25,114 bases of DNA from JAMCZC01 sp964364925 (GTDB lineage Bacteria; Patescibacteriota; Microgenomatia; Levybacterales; UBA12049), in the NCBI GenBank assembly GCA_964364925.1, contig CAYIOB010000006.1, positions 1 to 25,114 of the forward strand, written 5' to 3'. The position numbers and the translations under genes were made by a program. Below are positions 1-6,123 of the stretch, piece by piece (position 1 is the stretch's first letter; each line of letters begins with the position of its first letter). The notes under the pieces were generated by a model. The model was not told where the DNA came from. It ran no database searches and saw nothing but the letters and a program-made list of their open reading frames with translations.

Positions 1-19
1 CCCCTATTCTATCATAGAA

Positions 20-1987
20 TCAGAGGCTTTCAACGTAATGGATCGCAGAAATTTCCGCTTTATATTGTCCCAAAATTAAAACTAAACTAACTGTTCCGTC
101 GGGTTTGGAAAAAGACGGGTTTTCTATAGATAAGCTTTGGGGGGAAATTAATTCGTAAACTTTGGTTGTCCGGTTATAAAGATAAAGTAAAATTCTTGCA
201 TTTTCAATTGGCTTATCTGTGCCTTTTTCTAAAATTGTAAATTTTTGAGCGACTATTAAGTCGGATATTTTTTGTTCGGTAATATTGCCATTAAAATCTA
301 TTAACCTTGCGTATATTTCGTACACTCCGGGCGCGGGTAAGCTTTTAAGTTTTCCAACATAAACTCCGGGTTCAACTTCAACTAAGTTTACGTAATCAGA
401 ACTTGCATCTGCTTTATCTATTGTGCTAAACCCTAAAACGTTTTTATTTCTTACAATAAGCTGCGCTACTTTTAAAGGAACATTTTTTGCAAGATAAAAC
501 TTAACGGTAAAAATAGTTGATACAGGAATTACAATTATATTTTTGTTTTGTCGACTGGTTATTTCAGCTTTAGTTGTGGGGGTTACTAAAATATTATTGT
601 TGCTTACTACAACAAGAGTTTGCGTATCCACTTTTAGAATGTCGGAAGTAAGCGCTGTCCTAAAAGTAAAAATATCAGACTTAACTATATTTCCGGTATC
701 ATCTTTAGCTGTAATTCTAAAATAGTATGAAGTGTCCGGCGTAAGGTCGGGTAAAGTTATTAATTCTTGGGTTTTTAAAGAAGCGGTTTTAATAGTTGTA
801 AGCAGTTTATCTAAAGAAGGCCCATAATCAATTGTTAAGGTTGATTTCTTATTGGTTTCTACATAAATTTGGGCTTCGGACTGGGAGAGGGAGCGTACTG
901 ATACGTCGGAAAAAGATAAAGCTTCGGGTGTTGGCGTTGGAGTAGGCGTTGTGGCTGTAGTGGTAGTTGTCGTAGTCGTTGCAGTTGGTGTCGGTGTAGG
1001 TGTAGCAGCGGGTGCGCTATACAGATAATTTTGGGTTACGGTTTGGTCCGCAGTAACTGTTGCTCCGGAAGTTGATCTTGCCAAAACCCTAAAACTTACC
1101 GTACTTGTGCCCGTATAAGAACTATTGGTTTTAAGGCTAAAAGTTACTGTCTGTCCAGTTGTTCCTCCTGGAAAAGAAGATATAGTCCAGGTAATTGTTC
1201 TATTTACAGTATCAATTACAGGAGTGGTTGAAGAATAGGCATTACTTGCGCTTCCTACAACATAATCCAGAATGTCAACAGAGGGCGTAGGGGAGGCCTG
1301 AATCGTCCCTTGGGTCCACTGCGCTTGTATTATAAGAGGAATTGCCGCAGTTGTTGTTGAGCCGTAAGTTATTTTATAAGAAATTGTTGTATCTTGCGGA
1401 AAAGTTGTTCCGGCAGTTGTTGATTCAATTGTTATTGGTAAATTAGAAACTTGCGGGTCGACGCTTGCTGTTATCGTTATCTGGTCGTTTGCAATTATCG
1501 AAAGAGAATAAGTTGTTAAATCTATTGTTGATCCGGCCGATGTTTTAGTGCTTATCGTGCCTGTTTTGTCGTTTCCGGCAGAGCCTGTAGAAGATAAGGA
1601 AGAGACAAAGTTAAAACAATACAAACTGGAAGAAGTTAAATCTGTGCTTGCAAAAATAACTCCCTGTCCTGAAACGCTTGTTGCGGTTGAACCAATTCCC
1701 GGCCAGGCAGTTGCGCCCGATGGCAAATTGCTTGTATTAGTAGTCCAGTTGCTGGTACTTGTTGAGATAGTAAACCCACTTGGGAAACCTATTTCAATTT
1801 TTGCTTCCGTACCTGCTCCGCTGGAGGAGGGAGTTGCGCAGACTGTTCCCGAAAGGCTGGTGTTTGCCTTTAACCTGTCAAGCTTTACATAAGCGGTTGA
1901 AAATTCAGAAGCAAACCCTTGGGCAGGTTTATAAAAAGAACCTACAACTGTAAAAAATAATAAAAAAAGAACTAATTTTTTTTTCAT
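20..1987 (-). CDS. secreted FN3-like cell-surface protein with Thr-Pro linker
   Basis: A 655-residue exported protein of unknown specific role. Residues 1-26 form a signal peptide (Lys-rich start, long hydrophobic core, then an Ala-Ser region). Residues about 27-320 are Ser/Thr-rich beta-type repeats of bacterial surface-protein character. A Pro-Thr linker covers about 324-355. Residues about 358-445 read as a fibronectin type III domain (LTPDTSYYFRI, then a final FRT strand). The C-terminal 200 residues resemble Ig-like and carboxypeptidase-regulatory-like beta domains (PGVYEIYARLIDFNGN). No C-terminal membrane anchor or dockerin is present. The reading frame stops at TGA but stays open to the window edge, so the protein may be shortened. 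The gene is divergent from the LytR_C gene. Adhesion or envelope architecture is inference; export and the FN3 fold are the better supported parts. Confidence 0.8.
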   Translation of the reverse strand: MKKKLVLFLLFFTVVGSFYKPAQGFASEFSTAYVKLDRLKANTSLSGTVCATPSSSGAGTEAKIEIGFPSGFTISTSTSNWTTNTSNLPSGATAWPGIGSTATSVSGQGVIFASTDLTSSSLYCFNFVSSLSSTGSAGNDKTGTISTKTSAGSTIDLTTYSLSIIANDQITITASVDPQVSNLPITIESTTAGTTFPQDTTISYKITYGSTTTAAIPLIIQAQWTQGTIQASPTPSVDILDYVVGSASNAYSSTTPVIDTVNRTITWTISSFPGGTTGQTVTFSLKTNSSYTGTSTVSFRVLARSTSGATVTADQTVTQNYLYSAPAATPTPTPTATTTTTTTTATTPTPTPTPEALSFSDVSVRSLSQSEAQIYVETNKKSTLTIDYGPSLDKLLTTIKTASLKTQELITLPDLTPDTSYYFRITAKDDTGNIVKSDIFTFRTALTSDILKVDTQTLVVVSNNNILVTPTTKAEITSRQNKNIIVIPVSTIFTVKFYLAKNVPLKVAQLIVRNKNVLGFSTIDKADASSDYVNLVEVEPGVYVGKLKSLPAPGVYEIYARLIDFNGNITEQKISDLIVAQKFTILEKGTDKPIENARILLYLYNRTTKVYELISPQSLSIENPSFSKPDGTVSLVLILGQYKAEISAIHYVESL

Positions 1988-1998
1988 TCCCCATATTT

Positions 1999-2027
1999 AC
2001 TTTACACGAAAGATAAAAAGCAATCAA
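1999..2027 (-). promoter_or_regulatory. promoter for the FN3-like protein gene
   Basis: On the minus strand TTGATT (2022-2027) and TAAAGT (1999-2004) are separated by 17 bases. The -10 box ends 11 bases before the ATG at 1987, so the leader would be only a few bases. It lies back to back with the promoter of the LytR_C gene. Confidence 0.5.
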
Positions 2028-2032
2028 TCCTG

Positions 2033-2062
2033 TTGACAATGGTTAAATCAATTCTTTATGAT
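2033..2062 (+). promoter_or_regulatory. sigma-70-type promoter for the LytR_C protein gene
   Basis: TTGACA (2033-2038) and TATGAT (2057-2062) are separated by 18 bases. Transcription would start near 2069, two or three bases before the ATG at 2072. The in-frame TTG (2033) and ATG (2039) candidate starts lie inside the promoter and would not be on the mRNA. Confidence 0.7.
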
Positions 2063-2071
2063 GATTATGCT

Positions 2072-2833
2072 ATGAAAAAAACTGCCCCTCTTCTAAAAGA
2101 AGCGGAGGTAAGAATTGAAGAAGGTTTTGTTAAAAATAGTGCCTTTTGGATAATAATTGTAATTATTCTGCTGGTCTTAGTAGCTTTGCCTTCATTGTAT
2201 TTTTACAACCAGTATCAAAAAACCAAAAACTTACTGCAAAATTCAACAGTATCGGTAAATGATGAAAGCAAGAAGCTTACTCAGGCGGTTGGAAAATTAA
2301 TAGAGCTTCCGGCCAACGAAAATCCCACCGTTGCAACGGTATCAGATAAAACTAAACTAGCTGACCAGCCTTTTTTTGCAAAAGCTGAAAACGGAGACAA
2401 GGTTTTAATTTATTCGGCTGCAAAAAAGGCAATACTTTACAGGCCAAGTTTAAATAAAATTATTGACGTCGCGCCGGTAAATATCGGTCAAAATCAATTA
2501 CCAACCAACTCTGCTTCACGTTCTGCTTCGCAGCAGGCAACAGAGCCTGTAAAAGTTGTACTTTATAACGGAACCGCAACAATCGGTTTAACAAATTCTG
2601 CAGAGGCGAAAATAAAAGGAAAAATATCTAATATTGAAGTTGCGGATAAATCAAATGCGGCAAAAAAAGATTACCAAAACACTGTTATTATTGATCTTTC
2701 CGGAACGCAGTCTCAAACTGCTTCTCAGCTCGCCGCGCTTTTGGGCGGAAAAGTGGTATCAAGCGTACCTTCGGGAGAATCAAAGCCCACAGCGGACATA
2801 TTGGTCGTTCTAGGTAAAGACTTCGTAAAATAA
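2072..2833 (+). CDS. single-pass membrane protein with LytR_C domain
   Basis: 253 residues from ATG 2072. A short charged cytoplasmic N-terminus is followed by one membrane helix at about residues 25-45 (FWIIIVIILLVLVALPSLYF), a polar coiled-coil-like stretch, and a C-terminal domain over roughly the last 90 residues. That domain starts with VKVVLYNGTATIGL and ends with ADILVVLGKDF, the pattern of the LytR/CpsA/Psr C-terminal (LytR_C) domain. The catalytic LCP domain itself is absent, so this is a stand-alone LytR_C protein, a common CPR arrangement of unknown biochemical role, probably exposed outside the membrane. The reading frame extends 13 codons upstream to TTG 2033, but those codons overlap the promoter, so I chose 2072; a start at 2039 is the alternative. 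No Shine-Dalgarno sequence precedes it. Confidence 0.8.
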   Translation: MKKTAPLLKEAEVRIEEGFVKNSAFWIIIVIILLVLVALPSLYFYNQYQKTKNLLQNSTVSVNDESKKLTQAVGKLIELPANENPTVATVSDKTKLADQPFFAKAENGDKVLIYSAAKKAILYRPSLNKIIDVAPVNIGQNQLPTNSASRSASQQATEPVKVVLYNGTATIGLTNSAEAKIKGKISNIEVADKSNAAKKDYQNTVIIDLSGTQSQTASQLAALLGGKVVSSVPSGESKPTADILVVLGKDFVK

Positions 2834-2983
2834 TAAACCCTCATAAGAATTAATCTTAACGATACGGGATCAGAGGAGCTGAAGTTTTCAATTTTCAATT
2901 TACAATGAATTTAGCAATGAAGCAATTTAACAATTAAATAATTGGAGCATTTATTAGAAATTAGAAATTTGTAATTAGAAATT

Positions 2984-2998
2984 TCCCGCGGAGCGGGA
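2984..2998 (-). terminator. possible terminator of the HTH gene
   Basis: TCCCGC and GCGGGA pair with a three-base loop just beyond the stop of the small HTH gene. On the minus strand the stem is followed by AAATTTCTAATT, a poor U-tract, so this is tentative. The surrounding gap (2834-3003) otherwise holds AT-rich reiterations of words such as TTAGAAAT and no gene. Confidence 0.4.
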
Positions 2999-3003
2999 GA
3001 GGA

Positions 3004-3213
3004 CTACTCTTCTTTTGCTTGGATGCCTAGGAGCCACAAAACAGCTTCTTTTTTGTATCTTCTGTCGCCTCTGGAATTGATTCTAATAGCCGGCAGTTTG
3101 CCTCTTTTGCCCCATCTCTTGATTGTAAGAGGGGAGACTCTTAAAATCTGCGCAACTTCTCTGACTGTAAGAAGATCGGGTAGGTTGTTGATTGATATAT
3201 TTTGATTAATCAT
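3004..3213 (-). CDS. excisionase/MerR-type helix-turn-helix DNA-binding protein
   Basis: 69 residues. Residues 13-60 match the helix_turn_helix_17 (excisionase family) pattern: LLTVREVAQILRVSPLTIKRW forms the helix-turn-helix, and GKLPAIRI with DRRYKKEAVLWLL forms the winged part. Such proteins bind DNA as small regulators or as recombination directionality factors. No integrase or phage gene is in the window, so a regulatory role is more likely. A purine-rich GAGG lies a few bases before the ATG. A pair of TTTGTTAC repeats upstream could be its own operator. Convergent with the LytR_C gene. Confidence 0.8.
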   Translation of the reverse strand: MINQNISINNLPDLLTVREVAQILRVSPLTIKRWGKRGKLPAIRINSRGDRRYKKEAVLWLLGIQAKEE

Positions 3214-3252
3214 AGCCTCAATAGTATATGAATGTGATTGTTAACTATGTGT

Positions 3253-3281
3253 AAAGTAACAAAATGTAACAAACTTGTCAA
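3253..3281 (-). promoter_or_regulatory. candidate promoter/operator of the HTH gene
   Basis: On the minus strand TTGACA (3276-3281) is followed after 17 bases by a poor -10 (TACTTT, 3253-3258). Between them sit two copies of TTTGTTAC (3256-3263 and 3266-3273), ten bases apart, one helical turn, as expected for a tandem regulator site. A separate TATACT lies closer to the gene at 3223-3228 but lacks a -35. Confidence 0.35.
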
Positions 3282-3307
3282 GTAGTAAATTAACAATTTA
3301 CTACGAA

Positions 3308-3379
3308 GACCCCTCTAAAATTGCAGCATAAGCCGCGCTACGGATAGTAGGTAAGGCGAATGCTAAAATTAGTGGGGTC
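3308..3379. repeat. intergenic imperfect palindrome bounded by GACCCC / GGGGTC
   Basis: The left end GACCCC (3308-3313) and right end GGGGTC (3374-3379) are inverted. Inside, CTAAAATT-GC-AGCAT on the left faces ATGCTAAAATTAG on the right, so the pairing continues imperfectly inward. On the minus strand the element begins TTGACCCC, the word that bounds the palindromes near 22989, 24975 and inside nusG. The rest of the 3214-3442 gap is AT-rich, with reiterated AATAGCTAAA words. Confidence 0.55.
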
Positions 3380-3442
3380 AAGGGGAAAAATAGCTGAATA
3401 GCTAAATGGTCAAATAGCTAAACAGTCGGCAGTGTAAAGTTA

Positions 3443-4480
3443 TTAGTGAAATTCAACAACAACCACAGAGGCGAAAAGCCCTGCGCCAAAACCGGCTAAA
3501 ACAACTTTATCTCCTCTGTGAATTAAACCTTCTTCTCTTGCTTTGTAAAGCGCTTTTGGAATGGAGGCGGAGGAAAAGTTTCCATCAGAAACATCTCTAA
3601 AAACATTTAAATTTGGCAAACGGTCCTGCAAGCCTTCGACTATGTGACCGCTTCCCTGATGGGGAATAACAAGCTTAATGTCGCCTTCTCGTAAGCGCGC
3701 TGCTTTTATTGTTTCCCTGATAAGTCTTGGAACATTATCAATAACTGCTCTATAAACTGTTCTGCCGTCTTGTTCAAATTTCCCGCTTTGGGACTGCGGT
3801 ACAGGTTCTTCTATGTATATAGGTTTCATCCTTGATCTATCAATTGGCATTCGAATTGAACCAGCAAGTTCACTGGGCAACCTTTGATTTTTAGCGCTCA
3901 AAATCCTCAAATCCTTACCGTAAACAAAATGTATGGCAACTGCGCCGTCGGAAAAAATTGTCTGTGCTAAAGAAGGATCACTTTCTGCTCCTTTTCTAAG
4001 GTCAAAAACTTTATCCGAATATTTTTCACTCGCAACTATTAAAACAGAATGCCCCATAAAATCCATTTCGTGGGCTTTTATAAACGAAAGGCCTCTTGTA
4101 AAACCCGAGCAAGCGGCATAGATGTCAATATTTAGCAAGGGAAAATAATTTTTTGCATTCACAAGAGATTGCGAAAGATTTCTGTCAGGATAGCTGGTTG
4201 TTGCAATAATAAGTCCTGCGTTTCTTTTCTTTTTCATTGCTTCTTCCAAAGCGATAAGTGCCATTTGCTCGACTGTTTCCGATTTTGTCGCAACATGTCT
4301 TCTTTCAACACCGGTTCTTTTTAAAATATCCCCTGCTGTTAGTAGATTTCCCCCCGGAGTTCTAATATGCCAAGATTCAATCTCTCTATTTGTTAATGTT
4401 TTTTGGGGAATATACAAACCAAAAGAGATAGAATCTATTCTTTCTCTTCGTTCAGGAGCGTGTAAGGTTTCTCTATTCAT
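3443..4480 (-). CDS. 3-oxoacyl-ACP synthase III-like (KASIII/FabH family) enzyme
   Basis: 345 residues from ATG 4480. Thiolase-fold condensing enzyme that in other bacteria joins acyl-CoA with malonyl-ACP. The triad is visible: Cys124 in YAACSGF, His274 in IPHQGSG and Asn301 in DGNFSSASIP. Other family marks are TGVERRH near the N-terminus and VVLAGFGAGLF near the C-terminus. The usual HQAN after the catalytic His reads HQGS, so the substrate may differ from classical FabH. No acyl carrier protein or other fatty-acid gene is nearby. The frame extends 15 codons upstream to 4525, but an extended -10 box lies in that stretch (4490-4498), so I chose 4480; the mRNA would be nearly leaderless. Located downstream of the rplJ-rplL unit but separated from it by a terminator. 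Confidence 0.85.
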   Translation of the reverse strand: MNRETLHAPERRERIDSISFGLYIPQKTLTNREIESWHIRTPGGNLLTAGDILKRTGVERRHVATKSETVEQMALIALEEAMKKKRNAGLIIATTSYPDRNLSQSLVNAKNYFPLLNIDIYAACSGFTRGLSFIKAHEMDFMGHSVLIVASEKYSDKVFDLRKGAESDPSLAQTIFSDGAVAIHFVYGKDLRILSAKNQRLPSELAGSIRMPIDRSRMKPIYIEEPVPQSQSGKFEQDGRTVYRAVIDNVPRLIRETIKAARLREGDIKLVIPHQGSGHIVEGLQDRLPNLNVFRDVSDGNFSSASIPKALYKAREEGLIHRGDKVVLAGFGAGLFASVVVVEFH

Positions 4481-4489
4481 AAGTCCTAT

Positions 4490-4498
4490 ATTATAACA
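4490..4498 (-). promoter_or_regulatory. extended -10 promoter of the KASIII-like gene
   Basis: On the minus strand TGTTATAAT (TG-n-TATAAT) ends nine bases before ATG 4480. No convincing -35 hexamer is seen, which fits the extended -10 type. Confidence 0.6.
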
Positions 4499-4514
4499 AA
4501 ACAGGCTGTATTTG

Positions 4515-4552
4515 CTATAAAGCAAAATCCCTCATCAATTCGATGAGGGATT
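4515..4552 (-). terminator. rho-independent terminator of the rplJ-rplL unit
   Basis: AATCCCTCATC (4526-4536) pairs with GATGAGGGATT (4542-4552), an 11-bp perfect stem with a five-base loop. On the minus strand it is followed by TTTTGCTTTAT. It stands between rplL and the promoter of the KASIII-like gene, so it should end rplJ-rplL transcription. Confidence 0.7.
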
Positions 4553-4628
4553 ATACTAAAATCGCTATACAAAATACTCTATATTCGTTATTTTAACTCG
4601 ACCCCACGCAATCTTGCTTTTCACCTTT

Positions 4629-4665
4629 CCCGCCAGCAACGCTATGCGTAGCATTTGCGGGCTGG
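4629..4665. repeat. hairpin repeat, copy 1, beyond the 3' end of rplL
   Basis: A 37-base imperfect palindrome starting CCCGCCAGCAACGCT and ending TTTGCGGGCTGG. It is nearly the same sequence as the element at 5164-5200, so the two copies bracket rplL. Confidence 0.6.
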
Positions 4666-4719
4666 TCAGAACTATTCGTTCACGGCTCAAAGAGCGATTA
4701 AGCGGGGCAGGCTGTAGCT

Positions 4720-5121
4720 TTATTTAAGCTCAACCGTAGCCCCAGCTTGGGTAAGTTTAGTCTTGGCCTCCTCTGCTGTTTTTTTATTGACTGCTGTCAT
4801 TACTTCTTTTGGTGCGGCATCTACCAAATCTTTTGCTTCTTTAAGTCCCAATGTTGGAACTAATTCTCTTAAAGCCTTGATTACGCTTATTTTATTTGCA
4901 CCCGAACTAGCAACAACAACGTTAAATACTGTTTGTTCCGGTTCTGCAGGTTCATCGCCTTCGGTTCCTTCAGTTGCTTGTCCTAAGTTTGTCGAAGGGG
5001 CGGCAAAGGCCTGAGCGCTTACTCCAAACCTCTCCTCCAAAGCTTTTACAAGCTCGGAAAGCTCAAGAACGGACATTCCTTCAACTGCTTTTATTAATTC
5101 GTCTTTATTTAATTTACTCAT
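4720..5121 (-). CDS. rplL: 50S ribosomal protein L7/L12
   Basis: 133 residues, slightly longer than the usual 120 or so because of an acidic hinge. L7/L12 forms the flexible stalk dimers that recruit translation factors to the ribosome and docks on L10. The N-terminal dimerisation domain covers about 1-50 (SVLELSELVKALEERFGV), the hinge rich in Ala, Glu and Pro about 51-65, and the C-terminal factor-binding domain about 66-133 (KISVIKALRELVPTLGLKEAKDLVDAAP), all well conserved. GGGGTG lies six bases before the ATG as a Shine-Dalgarno sequence. It follows rplJ on the same strand after a 191-base spacer carrying two palindromes. rpoB does not follow; the next gene is the KASIII-like enzyme. Confidence 0.97.
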   Translation of the reverse strand: MSKLNKDELIKAVEGMSVLELSELVKALEERFGVSAQAFAAPSTNLGQATEGTEGDEPAEPEQTVFNVVVASSGANKISVIKALRELVPTLGLKEAKDLVDAAPKEVMTAVNKKTAEEAKTKLTQAGATVELK

Positions 5122-5163
5122 TGATTTTCACCCCCTGTTTAGAATTTTTGAAGTGGGATATTA

Positions 5164-5200
5164 CCCGCCTGCAACGCTTTGCGTAGCAATGCGGGCAGGG
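5164..5200. repeat. hairpin repeat, copy 2, in the rplJ-rplL spacer
   Basis: Second copy of the 37-base element at 4629-4665. On the minus strand CCCGC, TTGC and ACGC pair with GCGT, GCAG and GCGGG around an AAA loop with one bulge and one or two mismatches. On the plus strand it is followed by ATTTTTTT, but the genes here run the other way, so it is not an obvious terminator for them. It may instead set the stability of the rplL message. Confidence 0.6.
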
Positions 5201-5265
5201 ATTTTTTTGAACTTGAACCGTCGGCTGACGAATCGATTCTTTGATTTCAAGATTTCAAATATTCA

Positions 5266-5284
5266 ATCCCGATTAAATCGGGAT
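5266..5284. repeat. short perfect palindrome in the rplJ-rplL spacer
   Basis: ATCCCGATT and AATCGGGAT flank a single A. The core CCGATTAAATCGG also occurs at 23006-23018 upstream of galU, so the two may be one repeat family. Confidence 0.5.
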
Positions 5285-5312
5285 CAAGATCAAGGACATC
5301 CAACTTCTAACT

Positions 5313-5894
5313 TCAAGAATTCTTTTTTGTTTCTACTGCTTTTAGTGTCAAGACCAATTTCTGAATATTCCAATTTAAAGCTCTGTGTAATCCGTAAAGC
5401 GGCGCTTTCATGCCGCCGACAAATTGCGAAATAAGCGTGTCGCGGGGGGGGAGCGTGGCTAACCTTAGCACTTGCTCACTTGTTAGCGCTTGATTATCCA
5501 GAATGCCAAATTTAACTGTTGGGAGATTAAATTCTTTGATGATTTTGGCAAGTTTTTTCAAGGGCTCAACGATATCTCCGTACAAAAACATTGTGCCTGT
5601 CGGGCCGTCCAAAGAGGCCGGATCGTCAATTTTAATACTCGCTTTTTCAAGGCTTTTTAAAACAAGAGTGTTTTTTGCAACGACAAATTCGCCGTCAAGA
5701 GGCTTAATGCCCTTTTTTAGGCTTTCCAGCTGCTTGTGGGTGAGTCCCTGATAGTTGGTAAAGATAATAGCCTTAGCTTTCGCGAATTTTTCGGAAAGCT
5801 CGCTTACTATATTAATCTTTTTAGCCCTTTTTGTTGATACCCGCCTAGACTCGTCGTCTTTGGCGAGGCTGGTTTTTGTATTTTCGTTTGACAT
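5313..5894 (-). CDS. rplJ: 50S ribosomal protein L10
   Basis: 193 residues, longer than the usual 165-175. L10 binds 23S rRNA near L11 and carries the L7/L12 dimers at its C-terminal helix. A charged N-terminal extension of about 25 residues precedes the conserved domain (ELSEKFAKAKAIIFTNYQGLTHKQLESL; VVAKNTLVLKSL; GPTGTMFLYGD). The C-terminal tail (ALYGLHRALNWNIQKLVLTLKAV) is the L7/L12-docking helix. The leader carries a probable L10-binding RNA and a terminator hairpin, the classical autoregulation site of this operon. No Shine-Dalgarno sequence is seen directly before the ATG. rplJ is separated from rplA, its usual neighbour, by about 14.6 kb. Confidence 0.95.
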   Translation of the reverse strand: MSNENTKTSLAKDDESRRVSTKRAKKINIVSELSEKFAKAKAIIFTNYQGLTHKQLESLKKGIKPLDGEFVVAKNTLVLKSLEKASIKIDDPASLDGPTGTMFLYGDIVEPLKKLAKIIKEFNLPTVKFGILDNQALTSEQVLRLATLPPRDTLISQFVGGMKAPLYGLHRALNWNIQKLVLTLKAVETKKNS

Positions 5895-5940
5895 ATTATT
5901 TAATTTTCAATGAATTTCTCAATGATTAAATTTTCAAGTA

Positions 5941-5964
5941 TTAAAAAACTCGCCTAAGCGAGTT
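5941..5964 (-). terminator. attenuator-like terminator in the rplJ leader
   Basis: On the minus strand AACTCGC and GCGAGTT form a 7-bp stem with a four-base loop, followed at once by TTTTTTAAT. It lies about 50 bases before the rplJ start and about 90 bases after the promoter, inside the leader, so it would stop transcription before rplJ unless bypassed. Confidence 0.7.
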
Positions 5965-6004
5965 CAATTTTTTACTAATTACTAGTATCTAATAACTAAT
6001 ATCT

Positions 6005-6053
6005 AAACTGTGCCTCGGCGGGACTTATTTTTATGCCCACTATCTTAGGTAAG
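6005..6053 (-). ncRNA. probable L10-leader (ribosomal protein leader RNA)
   Basis: The first 50 or so bases of the rplJ transcript. The minus strand has GTGGG (6036-6040) able to pair with CCCGC (6018-6022), running into GCCGAGG (6013-6019). As recalled, CCUGCCGAGG is the conserved 3' part of the L10 leader bound by the L10-L12 complex. An upstream CCTAAG (6044-6049) is complementary to CTTAGG in the downstream terminator stem-loop (5953-5958). The function is inferred from motif and position; a covariance-model search was not possible here. Confidence 0.5.
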
Positions 6054-6057
6054 CAAT

Positions 6058-6086
6058 ATAATACCAGCAGGGGGCTGTTATGTCAA
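6058..6086 (-). promoter_or_regulatory. promoter of rplJ-rplL
   Basis: On the minus strand TTGACA (6081-6086), a 17-base spacer, and TATTAT (6058-6063), a near-consensus sigma-70-type promoter. It shows that rplJ-rplL is an independent transcription unit. Confidence 0.8.
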
Positions 6087-6099
6087 TAGCTTTAATCTG

Positions 6100-6108
6100 T
6101 GGTATAAT
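6100..6108 (+). promoter_or_regulatory. extended -10 promoter of the glycosyltransferase gene
   Basis: TGGTATAAT (TG-n-TATAAT) ends 15 bases before ATG 6124. No good -35 is seen; the region where it would lie overlaps the -35 box of the opposing rplJ promoter, so the two promoters probably compete for polymerase. Confidence 0.6.
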
Positions 6109-6123
6109 TGCTTGCTTTTATTT

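Noticed and set aside
20..22. TGA read as an amino acid, as in Gracilibacteria or SR1
   Set aside because: TGA ends several genes at sensible places (for example 7459-7461 and 13458-13460) and in-frame TGA does not interrupt conserved proteins here, so the standard code holds.
2033..2071. Upstream start codons (TTG 2033, ATG 2039) for the LytR_C protein
   Set aside because: They lie inside a TTGACA-18-TATGAT promoter, so they would not be transcribed from it.
4481..4525. Fifteen-codon N-terminal extension of the KASIII-like protein
   Set aside because: It covers the extended -10 box and abuts the terminator hairpin, and the residues do not look like family sequence.
5153..5434. Plus-strand open frame of 93 codons over the rplJ-rplL spacer and rplJ 3' end
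   Set aside because: It runs through palindromes and the opposite strand of rplJ, with no promoter, ribosome-binding site or recognisable domain.
6112..6123. TTG start at 6112 for the glycosyltransferase
   Set aside because: It lies only three bases after the -10 box, upstream of the expected transcription start, and adds only MLLF.
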